6,195 nucleotides of DNA from Reyranella sp. (GCA_016780605.1 JADHLS010000334.1:1-6195); one strand, 5' to 3'. Positions 1-6,124 are shown, counted from the first letter of the stretch. Numbers and translations are program-made. The notes: a model not told the origin generated them from the sequence alone.

Positions 1-15
1 CGTCAACGGTGCAGG

Positions 16-42
16 GAGGTTTCCGAGGTTCCCGAGGTTTCC
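16..42. repeat. Three tandem copies of a 9-bp unit (GAGGTTTCC)
   Basis: GAGGTTTCC at 16-24 and 34-42 flank GAGGTTCCC at 25-33, one mismatch in the middle copy. The unit length is a multiple of three, so copy changes would not shift a reading frame. Confidence 0.8.
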
Positions 43-43
43 G

Positions 44-65
44 CCAGACCGTCTTGGTGGTCTGG
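44..65. repeat. Inverted repeat CCAGACC / GGTCTGG
   Basis: A perfect 7-bp stem (44-50 with 59-65) around an 8-base loop, starting one base after the tandem repeat. No T run follows on either strand, so it is not a standard intrinsic terminator. Confidence 0.6.
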
Positions 66-100
66 AAAGGCTGACCCCCTATCAATTGGGTCGCCGTCGA

Positions 101-127
101 ATTCCCGCTATTCCCGCTATTTGCGCT
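101..127. repeat. Second set of three 9-bp tandem copies (ATTCCCGCT)
   Basis: ATTCCCGCT at 101-109 and 110-118 is followed by a diverged copy ATTTGCGCT at 119-127. It has the same unit length as the array at 16-42 but a different sequence. Confidence 0.8.
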
Positions 128-151
128 AGCGGTTTTCGGCAGCGGCACGGC

Positions 152-174
152 GGCCGGGAGCGCCGATCCCGGCC
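152..174. repeat. GC-rich hairpin GGCCGGGA / TCCCGGCC
   Basis: A perfect 8-bp stem (152-159 with 167-174) with a 7-base loop, the strongest inverted repeat noticed in the window. A second hairpin, GCGCGG (193-198) with CCGCGC (205-210), follows 18 bases later. Neither has a T tract. They may be part of a structured RNA or a DNA-level element; see the possible minus-strand promoter at 270-298. Confidence 0.6.
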
Positions 175-192
175 CGACAGCCGGAGGGGCTC

Positions 193-210
193 GCGCGGTG
201 CCTGCCGCGC
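193..210. repeat. GC-rich hairpin GCGCGG / CCGCGC
   Basis: A perfect 6-bp stem with a 6-base loop, lying between the stronger hairpin at 152-174 and the AT-rich island. In DNA this GC-rich, a stem of this size can occur by chance. Confidence 0.45.
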
Positions 211-269
211 ACGGTGGTATCGGATGAACGATGCATAGAACGGACGCCTGAGAGTGTGGCGGCCCACGT

Positions 270-298
270 AAGATAACTCACGTGTTTATCAAAATCAA
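270..298 (-). promoter_or_regulatory. Possible sigma70-type promoter in an AT-rich island
   Basis: Reading leftward, TTGATT (complement of 293-298) and TATCTT (complement of 270-275) are separated by exactly 17 bases, and each matches the -35 and -10 consensus at four of six positions. The surrounding 70 bases (271-340) are 49 A/T, in sharp contrast to the rest of the window. Transcription would start near 262 and run into the hairpins at 193-210 and 152-174. No protein-coding target is visible within the window, and AT-rich DNA produces such matches easily. Confidence 0.3.
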
Positions 299-434
299 TA
301 ACTAAAGTTGATTCGATCGATTTCGTTTTCACGAGTTTTTTCGCGCCATAGAGGGGGTGCGGGGCTCACGCCGGCGATGTCGCCACGCCAGCAATGCCGT
401 CACCCACCCAAACAGTCACGATCACCGTGATGAG

Positions 435-1904
435 CTACCGGTTCTTGCCGTCCGGCGGCGCCATGAGCGCGTGTATCCGTTCCTCGACGTAGGGGAAGAA
501 CGGATTGGAAGATACGCGCAGCAGCGCATCCAGGTTCACGATCAGCACGCCGCGTTCGCCGCGCGGCGCCATGGCGCCGAGATGGATGCCGAAATCCTCG
601 CTGTTGTCGGGCTCGAGACCGTAGAGCGAATCGCTTATGGGAAACGGCAGGGCCACGTGCGACAGCGAGAAGATCCCCGGCGGAAAGGCAAGGCCGAGCT
701 CGCGGACCTGCTCGGTGGTCCCGCCCGCTTCGGTCACCCGCTCGAGCACCCGGTAATCGTGCGCGCCAACGTTGGTGATGACGACCGTGCGGTAAGGGCG
801 CGGCGGCGACGGCAGGATGCGCGTCAGCACGGTCTCGGCGGCGTCGCGCAGCAACGGGCTCACCACGGCGGCACGGTTGAGGTCGAACAGCACGAGCTCG
901 CTGCCATTGGGCGGCAGCTGGGCGTAGAGGCCGGATATGACGGCCGGCGTACTCACCGTGAAGTCGACGACCGACTGGAAGGCGAGGACGGGCGGCAGCC
1001 GAGCCAGACGGCCGTCGCGCGCGGCGGTAGCCATCTGCTCGCGCAGCGCGGCAGTCAGGCGATGCGACTGGCGCGCACCGTTGACCGGAAAGGAATTGTA
1101 CTTGAACGGATTGAACTCCGGCAGGAGACCGAGCCAGGCCGCCTTGGCGAAGGCCGGCAGCAGGGCCGGCAGCGACGCAATCCAGACAAAGCGCGCGAAG
1201 CTCGTGATGCCGATCATGGGCGAGATCAGGATCAGCCGGTCGGGTCGCGCCAGGCGGTCGTCAGCGAGCGCATCGAGGGCATATTTCATCGCCAGCGCGC
1301 CGCCATTGGAGAACCCCACGATGTGCAACGGCGTGGAGGGTCCGGCACGGCGCCGTGCCTCGCGCACGGAAAGGCGGGTGGCGGCGTCCCAATCCTCCCA
1401 TTCGGTGTCGGTCAAGGCCGCTGGAACGGTGCCATGAGCGGGTATCCGGATGGCGATGGCGACGAAACCCTCATCGCGATATCGTTGGGCGATGTGGCGC
1501 AGGCTGTAGGGTGAATCGGTCAGGCCGTGCAGCAAGACCACGGCGCCAATCGGCTGCCCGTCGGGCTCCAGAATGTAGGAGCGGTTGAAGTCCTGCTTGA
1601 AGTTGCCGGGGTAGATCGGGCTCCCGGCGAAGTAGCGGTTGCCGGGGACGCGCGCTGCTTCTTCGATCTTGTCGACGACCTCCCGTCGCACGTCGCGGAA
1701 AATCTTCTCCTCGTGGCGCAGATACGAGGCCCAGTCGCTCTTGTCGATGTCGGCGGCGTGCAGGTCGTCGGGCACATAGGTGTGCCACACCTCGAGCGGC
1801 GGTCCGCGCTGGGAATCCCAGGCACGAAGTCCGACGACTGCCCCCACCGCGACGAGAACCAGGACAAGTACGCGCCGCAGCAGCCTCAGCAGCCTTGCGG
1901 TCAT
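435..1904 (-). CDS. Membrane-anchored alpha/beta hydrolase (serine esterase/lipase-like)
   Basis: Predicted serine hydrolase of the alpha/beta-hydrolase fold, tethered to the inner membrane with its catalytic domain probably periplasmic; substrate unknown, likely an ester or lipid. Counting from the ATG at 1904 (489 residues), a basic start with several Arg leads into one hydrophobic helix (about residues 11-26). The core then shows an oxyanion-hole region VVLLHGLTDS (His126), the nucleophile elbow GFSNGG (Ser199), a candidate acid Asp314 in QSVVDF, and a candidate base His416 in SLSHVALP. The order and spacing suit a complete Ser-Asp-His triad; Asp and His are assigned by position only. An upstream GTG at 1997 and ATG at 1970 lengthen the frame, but those residues look unlike a signal or anchor, so 1904 is preferred although its ribosome binding site is weak. 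It is transcribed away from arcD across a 146-bp spacer and ends in TAG with no obvious terminator. The family is clear, the substrate is not. Confidence 0.9.
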   Translation of the reverse strand: MTARLLRLLRRVLVLVLVAVGAVVGLRAWDSQRGPPLEVWHTYVPDDLHAADIDKSDWASYLRHEEKIFRDVRREVVDKIEEAARVPGNRYFAGSPIYPGNFKQDFNRSYILEPDGQPIGAVVLLHGLTDSPYSLRHIAQRYRDEGFVAIAIRIPAHGTVPAALTDTEWEDWDAATRLSVREARRRAGPSTPLHIVGFSNGGALAMKYALDALADDRLARPDRLILISPMIGITSFARFVWIASLPALLPAFAKAAWLGLLPEFNPFKYNSFPVNGARQSHRLTAALREQMATAARDGRLARLPPVLAFQSVVDFTVSTPAVISGLYAQLPPNGSELVLFDLNRAAVVSPLLRDAAETVLTRILPSPPRPYRTVVITNVGAHDYRVLERVTEAGGTTEQVRELGLAFPPGIFSLSHVALPFPISDSLYGLEPDNSEDFGIHLGAMAPRGERGVLIVNLDALLRVSSNPFFPYVEERIHALMAPPDGKNR

Positions 1905-2050
1905 GGCGATCCGGTTCCGGGGTTCATGGCCGGCAGCCTGACAGGACGGTGTCCGATGTGCACCCGCCATATTCCCGTTTTGGGACGCCCCGAACACTCC
2001 GGGGACGATCCGCCAATCAAATGCTTGCAGGCCGCGTCTAAGATCGGCGC
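1905..2050. promoter_or_regulatory. Divergent intergenic spacer (hydrolase / arcD) with a dyad
   Basis: This 146-bp gap separates the start codons of two genes transcribed in opposite directions, so it should hold both promoters. I found no pair of -35 and -10 boxes with good spacing on either strand. The only symmetric element is CCCCG (1988-1992) facing CGGGG (2000-2004) around 7 bases, which could be an operator or chance in GC-rich DNA. If the hydrolase really starts at the GTG at 1997 or the ATG at 1970, the spacer is shorter and the dyad would lie at the gene's edge. Confidence 0.4.
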
Positions 2051-3481
2051 ATGTCGCTGACCGCCGACCAGAAGCTGTCGCTGCGCGCCCTCATCGCCCT
2101 GGTGGTGGGCTCGATGATCGGATCCGGCATCTTCGCGACGCCATCGGCGTTCGGCCGCGTGACTGGCGTTGCCGGCGCACTCATTGCCTGGCTGGTCGCC
2201 GGCGTCGGCATGCTCATGCTGGCCTTCACCTTCCAGGTCCTGGCGCGCCGCCGGCCCGACCTCGACGCCGGCATCTATGCCTATGCCAAGGCGGGCTTCG
2301 GCGAATACGCCGGCTTCGCCTCCGCGGCCGGCTACTGGATCGGGGCGTGCTTCGCCGACACCGCATGCCTAATCCTGATCAAGGCGACGCTCGGCCTGTT
2401 CTTCCCGGTATTCGGCGACGGCACGACCCCGTTCGCCATCCTCTCCGCGTCGGCTCTGCTGTGGGCCGTGCATTTCCTGATCCTGCGCGGCGTCAAGCAG
2501 GCGACCACCCTCAACACCATCGCGACCGTGGCCAAGATCGTCCCGATCGGGCTGTTCATCGTCGTCGCCATCGCCTTCTTTAAGTCGGACATTTTCATGC
2601 TCAACCTGTGGGGCGCCGAGGCAGCGACCTTGGGCAACGTCGCCAATCAGGCGCGCAACTCGATGCTGGTCACGGTGTTCTTGTTCGTCGGGATTGAGGG
2701 GGCGAGCGTCTACTCGCGCTACGCCAGGAACCGCGACGACGTCGGCATCGCGACGGTGCTGGGTTTTCTCGGCGTCCTCTGCCTGATGATCCTGGTCACC
2801 ATGCTGTCCTACGGTGTGCTGCCACGGTCCGATCTGGCGGCCCTGCCCGCGCCATCGATGGCCGGCGTGCTGGAAGCGATCGTCGGACCGTGGGGCAAGA
2901 TCTTCATCAGCATCGGGCTGCTCATCTCGGTGCTGGGGAACTATCTCTCGTGGTCGTTGCTGGCCGCCGAGGTCGTCTACTCAGCGGCGCAGAACCGCAC
3001 CATGCCGGCCTTCCTCGCCGGCACCAATGCCAACAATGCGCCGGCCGCTGCCTTGTGGATGACCAACGCGCTCATTCAGGCCTTCGTGCTGGTGAGCTGG
3101 TTCGCCGAATACGCATTCCACCTGGCGCTCAAGATGACGAGCGCCATGACCTTGATCCCCTACCTGTTCGTCGCCGCCTATGGCCTCAAGCTCGCCTGGA
3201 CCGGCGAAACCTATCGGCCCGGCGAGCGTGACCGCGGACGGGACCGGGTGCGCGGTGGCATAGCCACGGTCTATGCCATCGGCATGCTCTATGCCGGCGG
3301 ATACGAATTGCTGATGTTGTCTGCGCTACTCTATGCTCCAGGCACTCTCCTGTTCGTGATCGCGAGGCGTGAGCAGGGCAAGCCGGTGTTCACCCGAATA
3401 GAATGGCTGCCGTTCGGGGTGGTCTGCGCCGTAGCCATCGGCGCACTCTATGGTCTTGCCTCGGGCGGGCTCTCGATCTGA
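2051..3481 (+). CDS. arcD: ArcD-like basic amino acid/polyamine antiporter (APC superfamily)
   Basis: Inner-membrane transporter of the amino acid-polyamine-organocation superfamily, closest in my recognition to the arginine:ornithine antiporter ArcD and related lysine permeases. The 476 residues are mostly hydrophobic, with about 12 membrane segments. The first carries GSMIGSGIFATP (residues 20-31), the unwound-helix motif that binds the substrate backbone in this superfamily. Further family-typical stretches are PDLDAGIYAYAKAGFGEY (69-86), HFLILRGVK (141-149) and FVGIEGASVYSRYARNR (212-228). The length is normal and nothing looks broken. The ATG at 2051 sits just before the first helix, as expected, although the ribosome binding site is weak. 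No arcA, arcB or arcC (arginine deiminase pathway) lies in this window, so it may exchange arginine/ornithine, lysine or another cationic amino acid; the symbol reflects family resemblance, not proven substrate. The patatin gene follows after 35 bp and may be co-transcribed. Confidence 0.9.
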   Translation: MSLTADQKLSLRALIALVVGSMIGSGIFATPSAFGRVTGVAGALIAWLVAGVGMLMLAFTFQVLARRRPDLDAGIYAYAKAGFGEYAGFASAAGYWIGACFADTACLILIKATLGLFFPVFGDGTTPFAILSASALLWAVHFLILRGVKQATTLNTIATVAKIVPIGLFIVVAIAFFKSDIFMLNLWGAEAATLGNVANQARNSMLVTVFLFVGIEGASVYSRYARNRDDVGIATVLGFLGVLCLMILVTMLSYGVLPRSDLAALPAPSMAGVLEAIVGPWGKIFISIGLLISVLGNYLSWSLLAAEVVYSAAQNRTMPAFLAGTNANNAPAAALWMTNALIQAFVLVSWFAEYAFHLALKMTSAMTLIPYLFVAAYGLKLAWTGETYRPGERDRGRDRVRGGIATVYAIGMLYAGGYELLMLSALLYAPGTLLFVIARREQGKPVFTRIEWLPFGVVCAVAIGALYGLASGGLSI

Positions 3482-3503
3482 AGGGATGTGGCGGGCCAAC
3501 CGA

Positions 3504-3510
3504 AGAGGGG
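3504..3510 (+). promoter_or_regulatory. Ribosome binding site selecting a TTG start
   Basis: AGAGGGG lies 6 bases before the TTG at 3517. The reading frame is open from 3403, inside arcD, but this site plus the lipoprotein-like signal sequence starting exactly at the TTG make 3517 the best start. Confidence 0.7.
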
Positions 3511-3516
3511 ACAGCC

Positions 3517-4818
3517 TTGATCCGTCTTTTCGCTCCGATCGTCGCGTCTTCGATCGCTCTTGGCCTGGGGGCCGGCTGTGCAGCCCTGCCACGCGGCCCA
3601 GCCGTGCCGCCTTCCGATACCGTACGCGCCCAGCCGCTCGGCATTCCAAACGCTCGCTTCTACGCCGATGGCGATCCGGCGCCGATGGTAGAGGAAGTGC
3701 TGAAGGCGGTAGAGCGCGAGCGCGAAGCGTTGCGGGCGGCAGGCCAGCCGACTGATCCGATGCCGCCGGCGTCCTTCCTCGCCCTGTCGGGTGGCGCCGA
3801 CAACGGCGCCTTCGGCGCCGGCGCCCTCTACGGCTGGACGACGACAGGCACCCGGCCGGAATTCCGGATGGTCAGCGGCATCAGCACCGGAGCCTTGATT
3901 GCACCCTTCGCCTTCCTCGGATCCGCCTACGATCCGCTGCTGCGGAAGCTCTACACGACATTGGGGCGGGATCGGATCTTCCTCCGCCGACGCCTCACGG
4001 CATTGCTGTTCAGCGATGCCTTGGCCGACGCCAGCCCACTTGCCGACACCATCTCCCACTACGCGAACCAGGAACTGCTCGACGCCATCGCCGTCGGGTA
4101 CCAGAAGGGACGGCTGCTGTTGATCGGCACGACCGACCTCGACGCCCAGCGACCGGTGATCTGGAACGTCGGCGCTATCGCCGCCAGCCGGCATCCAAAG
4201 GCGCTCGACCTGTTCCGCAAGATCCTGCTGGCCTCGGCCTCGATTCCCGGGGCCTTCCAGCCGGCCATGATCGACGTCGCGGTCGACGGAGTCGAATTCC
4301 AGGAGATGCACGTCGATGGCGGCACAATCTCGCAGCTCTTCCTCTATCCCGGCTCGATCGACGTCAGGCTCGTGCCCACGGGACGTCGCCAGACCGCCTA
4401 CATCATCCGCAATGGCCGACTCGACCCCGAGCACGCCGAGGTCGAGCGCCGGACCATCGCCATCGCCAGCCGGGCTGTCAGCACGATGCTGCAGTCGAGC
4501 GGCTACAACGACGTGGTGCGCGCCTACTTTCTGACCAAGCGCGACGGTATCGACTACAACCTCGCCTACATGGGATCCGACTTCGACGCACCCAGGTTCG
4601 GCCCGTTCGACGAGGCCTACATGCAGGCGGTTTTCGACTACGGCTACAACCAGGCCACCGGTGGCCGGCTGTGGCACAAGGCGCCGCCCGGCCTGCATAC
4701 CACGAGGCCCGAGCGCGACGCGGCCGCCGCGCGCCCATCCGACCCGGCTACCGAGAAGTGGATCGTCTTGGAGGCGGTTCGCCCGGAGGTGTCAGCAATG
4801 GACAATGTCACCCGGTGA
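3517..4818 (+). CDS. Patatin-like phospholipase, predicted lipoprotein
   Basis: Predicted lipid acyl hydrolase using the Ser-Asp dyad of the patatin family. Counting from the TTG start (433 residues), there is a signal sequence (1-20) ending in LGAG before Cys21. This is a plausible though not ideal lipobox, since Leu is at -4 rather than -3; it points to a periplasm-facing lipoprotein. The catalytic domain shows the glycine-rich oxyanion loop SGGADNGAFGAG (91-102), the nucleophile GISTG (Ser123) and the DGG dyad motif (Asp267 in MHVDGG). All three are intact and in the right order. The recognisable domain seems to end near residue 390 (RLWHKAPPGL). The last 40 or so residues lie antisense to the Ig-like gene and look like read-through rather than conserved protein. 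It follows arcD by 35 bp, so the two may form an operon, though the link is unclear. Substrate and physiological role cannot be read from the sequence. Confidence 0.9.
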   Translation: MIRLFAPIVASSIALGLGAGCAALPRGPAVPPSDTVRAQPLGIPNARFYADGDPAPMVEEVLKAVEREREALRAAGQPTDPMPPASFLALSGGADNGAFGAGALYGWTTTGTRPEFRMVSGISTGALIAPFAFLGSAYDPLLRKLYTTLGRDRIFLRRRLTALLFSDALADASPLADTISHYANQELLDAIAVGYQKGRLLLIGTTDLDAQRPVIWNVGAIAASRHPKALDLFRKILLASASIPGAFQPAMIDVAVDGVEFQEMHVDGGTISQLFLYPGSIDVRLVPTGRRQTAYIIRNGRLDPEHAEVERRTIAIASRAVSTMLQSSGYNDVVRAYFLTKRDGIDYNLAYMGSDFDAPRFGPFDEAYMQAVFDYGYNQATGGRLWHKAPPGLHTTRPERDAAAARPSDPATEKWIVLEAVRPEVSAMDNVTR

Positions 4819-5192
4819 TGGCCCGACGGGAGCTTCACTTCGGCTGCTGAAAGGCCGCTCGGTCCCACCACCGCGTGATCAAGCAGCCGCCGCGTGATGT
4901 TGATGCCAAGCCGGCCATAGCTGGCGTTGAAGCTGTTGATGTCGATCGAACCGCCCGGTCCGGGCGCGAACTGAACCTCGATCGTCACCGGATTGCGGAC
5001 CGGCCGGGAGGTGTCGGGCCACAGCAGAGTGATGGTCGGCGGCGGCGGCCGATCGGGCGAAGCCGGTACGTCCGGCGCGGCCTTGTCACGCTGTTCTTTC
5101 TCATCCGTGGTCAACCGCCAGGGCATCGACTGCGCTCCAAGCGGCATCGGCACGAGGCTGAGGACAACCATCAGCGCTCTTGAGGAATGCAC
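4644..5192 (-). CDS. Small exported protein with a bacterial Ig-like domain
   Basis: I do not know a named family for this 182-residue protein, but it looks genuine. From a GTG start it has a short signal peptide (hydrophobic ALMVVLSLVPMPL, cleavage near GAQS, residues 19-22), a charged stretch, a proline-rich linker (about 41-52), then one beta-rich domain (about 53-150). That domain reads PTITLLWPDTS, PVTIEVQFAPGPGGSID, LGINITRRLL, LPSGHHRVTLSIAD, TIHFSVAG: alternating strands typical of Ig-like or fibronectin-like modules in exported proteins. No catalytic residues are visible, so binding or structure is likelier than enzymology. The GTG at 5192 is chosen because GAGGGG lies 6 bases upstream and it yields a full signal peptide; an in-frame ATG at 5171 would shorten it. 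The frame continues 32 residues past the domain into the patatin gene, giving a 175-bp convergent overlap; that tail looks unconserved. Confidence 0.75.
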   Translation of the reverse strand: MHSSRALMVVLSLVPMPLGAQSMPWRLTTDEKEQRDKAAPDVPASPDRPPPPTITLLWPDTSRPVRNPVTIEVQFAPGPGGSIDINSFNASYGRLGINITRRLLDHAVVGPSGLSAAEVKLPSGHHRVTLSIADTSGRTASKTIHFSVAGSDGRAAAASRSGLVVCRPGGALCHSRPPVAWL

Positions 5193-5322
5193 CCATGGCC
5201 CCTCGCCAGTTCCTCTGCTTCTTCGAAATTGGGACAGGCAGGATAGTCCTGGGACTTCGCGCCGATGTGTTCGCCCATGGGGTTCGTAGATTCCACCGTC
5301 CCACAAACAAAGCGCGAAGAAC
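5193..5322. promoter_or_regulatory. Divergent spacer between the Ig-like and PLDc_N-SHOCT genes
   Basis: This 130-bp gap lies between two genes transcribed apart and should contain both promoters. On the minus strand GAGGGG (5199-5204) is the likely ribosome binding site of the Ig-like gene. A short dyad, CAGGA (5239-5243) facing TCCTG (5247-5251), and the palindrome CCCATGGG (5274-5281) are the only symmetric elements. I see no well-spaced promoter boxes. Confidence 0.4.
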
Positions 5323-5703
5323 ATGCTGTTCTCGGACGAAAAGTCATTCGCGGCCTTCCTGATCGACGGCGTCGCCGTATTCATCGTCGTTCTCTGGTTG
5401 TGGCTGCTCGTCATGACGGCAAGCGACCTGTTCCGAAGACGGGATGTATCCGAATTCGGCAAGTTTCTTTGGACCGTTCTTCTCATCGGTCTGCCTTATC
5501 TGGGGACCTTCGCCTACATCCTGTGCGAGGGCACCGGAATGGCGAAACGTAGAAGGATGCAGGCCGATGAGATGCGCGATGCCGTGCGCCAGTTCGTGGG
5601 TTTCAGCCCAGCCGACGAGTTGGTGAAGCTCGATGAGCTGAAGGCGCACAACATCATCTCCCCAGACGAATACCTGACACTCAGAAACCGCCTGGTCGGA
5701 TGA
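5323..5703 (+). CDS. PLDc_N-like two-helix membrane protein with C-terminal SHOCT domain
   Basis: Small inner-membrane protein (126 residues). Two hydrophobic helices (about 11-32 and 48-68) flank a loop TASDLFRRRDVSEFGKFLW (32-50). The layout of W/F-rich helix, DLF.R, then a Lys-aromatic-Leu-Trp stretch into a second helix containing LPYLGTFAYI is that of the PLDc_N domain, the membrane hairpin found at the N-terminus of cardiolipin synthases and alone in many small proteins. A basic patch KRRRM (75-79) follows. The last 30 or so residues, PADELVKLDELKAHNIISPDEYLTLRNRLV, match a SHOCT module (short C-terminal amphipathic domain thought to mediate oligomerisation). No phospholipase D catalytic HKD motif is present, so it is not an enzyme itself. 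The ATG at 5323 has only a weak AAGAA upstream, but no later Met would keep the first helix. It is divergent from the Ig-like gene; its role is unknown. Confidence 0.85.
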   Translation: MLFSDEKSFAAFLIDGVAVFIVVLWLWLLVMTASDLFRRRDVSEFGKFLWTVLLIGLPYLGTFAYILCEGTGMAKRRRMQADEMRDAVRQFVGFSPADELVKLDELKAHNIISPDEYLTLRNRLVG

Positions 5704-5705
5704 CC

Positions 5706-5722
5706 GACGGTGGCCATCCGTC
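5706..5722 (+). terminator. Weak hairpin after the SHOCT gene
   Basis: GACGG (5706-5710) pairs with CCGTC (5718-5722) around a 7-base loop, starting two bases after the stop codon. There is no T run after it, so as an intrinsic terminator it is doubtful; it might only slow polymerase or stabilise the 3' end. Confidence 0.25.
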
Positions 5723-5778
5723 AAGCAATCAGCCGGAGCGCACGGCCCCGCCTCGGCTATTCGCAAACCGGGTCCGAT

Positions 5779-5783
5779 GGAGA
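5779..5783 (+). promoter_or_regulatory. Ribosome binding site for the ATG at 5790
   Basis: GGAGA at 5779-5783 is 6 bases before the ATG at 5790. It overlaps the other candidate start, the ATG at 5777, which therefore lacks a ribosome binding site of its own. This site indicates that translation begins in the signal-peptide frame, not in the frame that carries the rest of the protein. Confidence 0.7.
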
Positions 5784-5789
5784 TCGACT

Positions 5790-6124
5790 ATGATTGGCAA
5801 GCGTACTGCATTGATGCTGTTGGCATCCGGGGCATTGGTGGCACGGCTGCCCATGCCCAAGGCATGAAGGCGACGAGCCTGGAGCAGGCCGAGCTCGCCG
5901 GGCTCTCGGCGGAGAAGCGCGCTGAAGTCGAAAGGCGCGCCACTCAACCGGGCCAGACCGTATCGGAAGTGCTGACGACCATGCTGCTGAACGGCATCAA
6001 GAACGAACACAAGGCCAGCAGCATCGTGGCGCTCGATTTTGGTCGCGGCGTTGCCGTGGTGGAACTCCAGGGCGGTGGCATGACGAAGGTCAATTTCGAC
6101 ACGACCACGCTGGCCATCAAGTAG
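5790..6124 (+). pseudogene. Small exported protein of unknown function, frameshifted within its signal peptide
   Basis: The ATG at 5790, with a good ribosome binding site, encodes MIGKRTALMLLASGALV, a textbook signal-peptide start, but this frame ends at TGA 5865-5867 after 25 codons. The adjacent frame supplies the missing end, GTAAHAQG, with an AHA cleavage site, and continues to TAG at 6122-6124. Restoring one G at about 5837-5841 (GGTGGC to GGTGGGC) joins them into one 111-residue secreted protein. The mature part has an acidic/basic helical segment (SLEQAELAGLSAEKRAEVERRA), then SEVLTTMLLNGIK and a strand-rich end (SSIVALDFGRGVAVVEL, KVNFDTTTLAIK). I do not recognise a named family. Either the gene is recently broken or the base is a sequence error. 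The TGA overlaps an in-frame ATG at 5864 (ATGA), so re-initiation could yield an 86-residue product, but without export. A longer in-frame start at 5777 is open but gives no signal peptide. Confidence 0.75.

Larger units (their letters stand above)
1..434. other. Left intergenic region without a supportable gene
   Basis: No frame here reads like protein. Frames +1 (to a stop at 127-129) and +2 (to a stop at 236-238) are open from the window edge, but their translations are arginine-rich and repetitive; the tail of a gene lying further left cannot be excluded. The short minus-strand frames at 82-267 and 126-332 start with GTG, lack ribosome binding sites and look random. The region holds two 9-bp tandem repeat arrays, three hairpins and an AT-rich island, listed separately. 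The stretch 345-434, just after the hydrolase stop, shows only short dyads such as TCACG (416-420) with CGTGA (426-430). Confidence 0.6.

Noticed and set aside
82..332. Two short minus-strand frames (82-267 and 126-332)
   Set aside because: GTG starts without ribosome binding sites, arginine-rich composition, and passage through repeats and hairpins; no protein character.
416..430. Stem TCACG / CGTGA just past the hydrolase stop as a terminator
   Set aside because: Only 5 bp, no T run on the minus strand; too weak to call.
366..437. In-frame continuation of the hydrolase beyond its TAG for 22 codons
   Set aside because: A short open stretch after a stop is expected by chance in GC-rich DNA, and there is no sign of read-through signals or conserved residues.
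357..1514. Long plus-strand open frame of 385 codons
   Set aside because: It lies antisense to the hydrolase, is rich in Arg/Gly/His/Gln without domain structure, and is a typical mirror frame in GC-rich DNA; the minus strand carries a complete catalytic triad.
3448..4698. Long minus-strand open frame of 416 codons
   Set aside because: Antisense to the patatin gene, whose motifs are all intact; the translation has low complexity and no recognisable domain.
5193..5486. Upstream extension of the Ig-like reading frame to an ATG at 5486
   Set aside because: It would run antisense through the first helices of the PLDc_N-SHOCT protein and bury the signal peptide in the middle; the start at 5192 has a ribosome binding site and a proper signal peptide.
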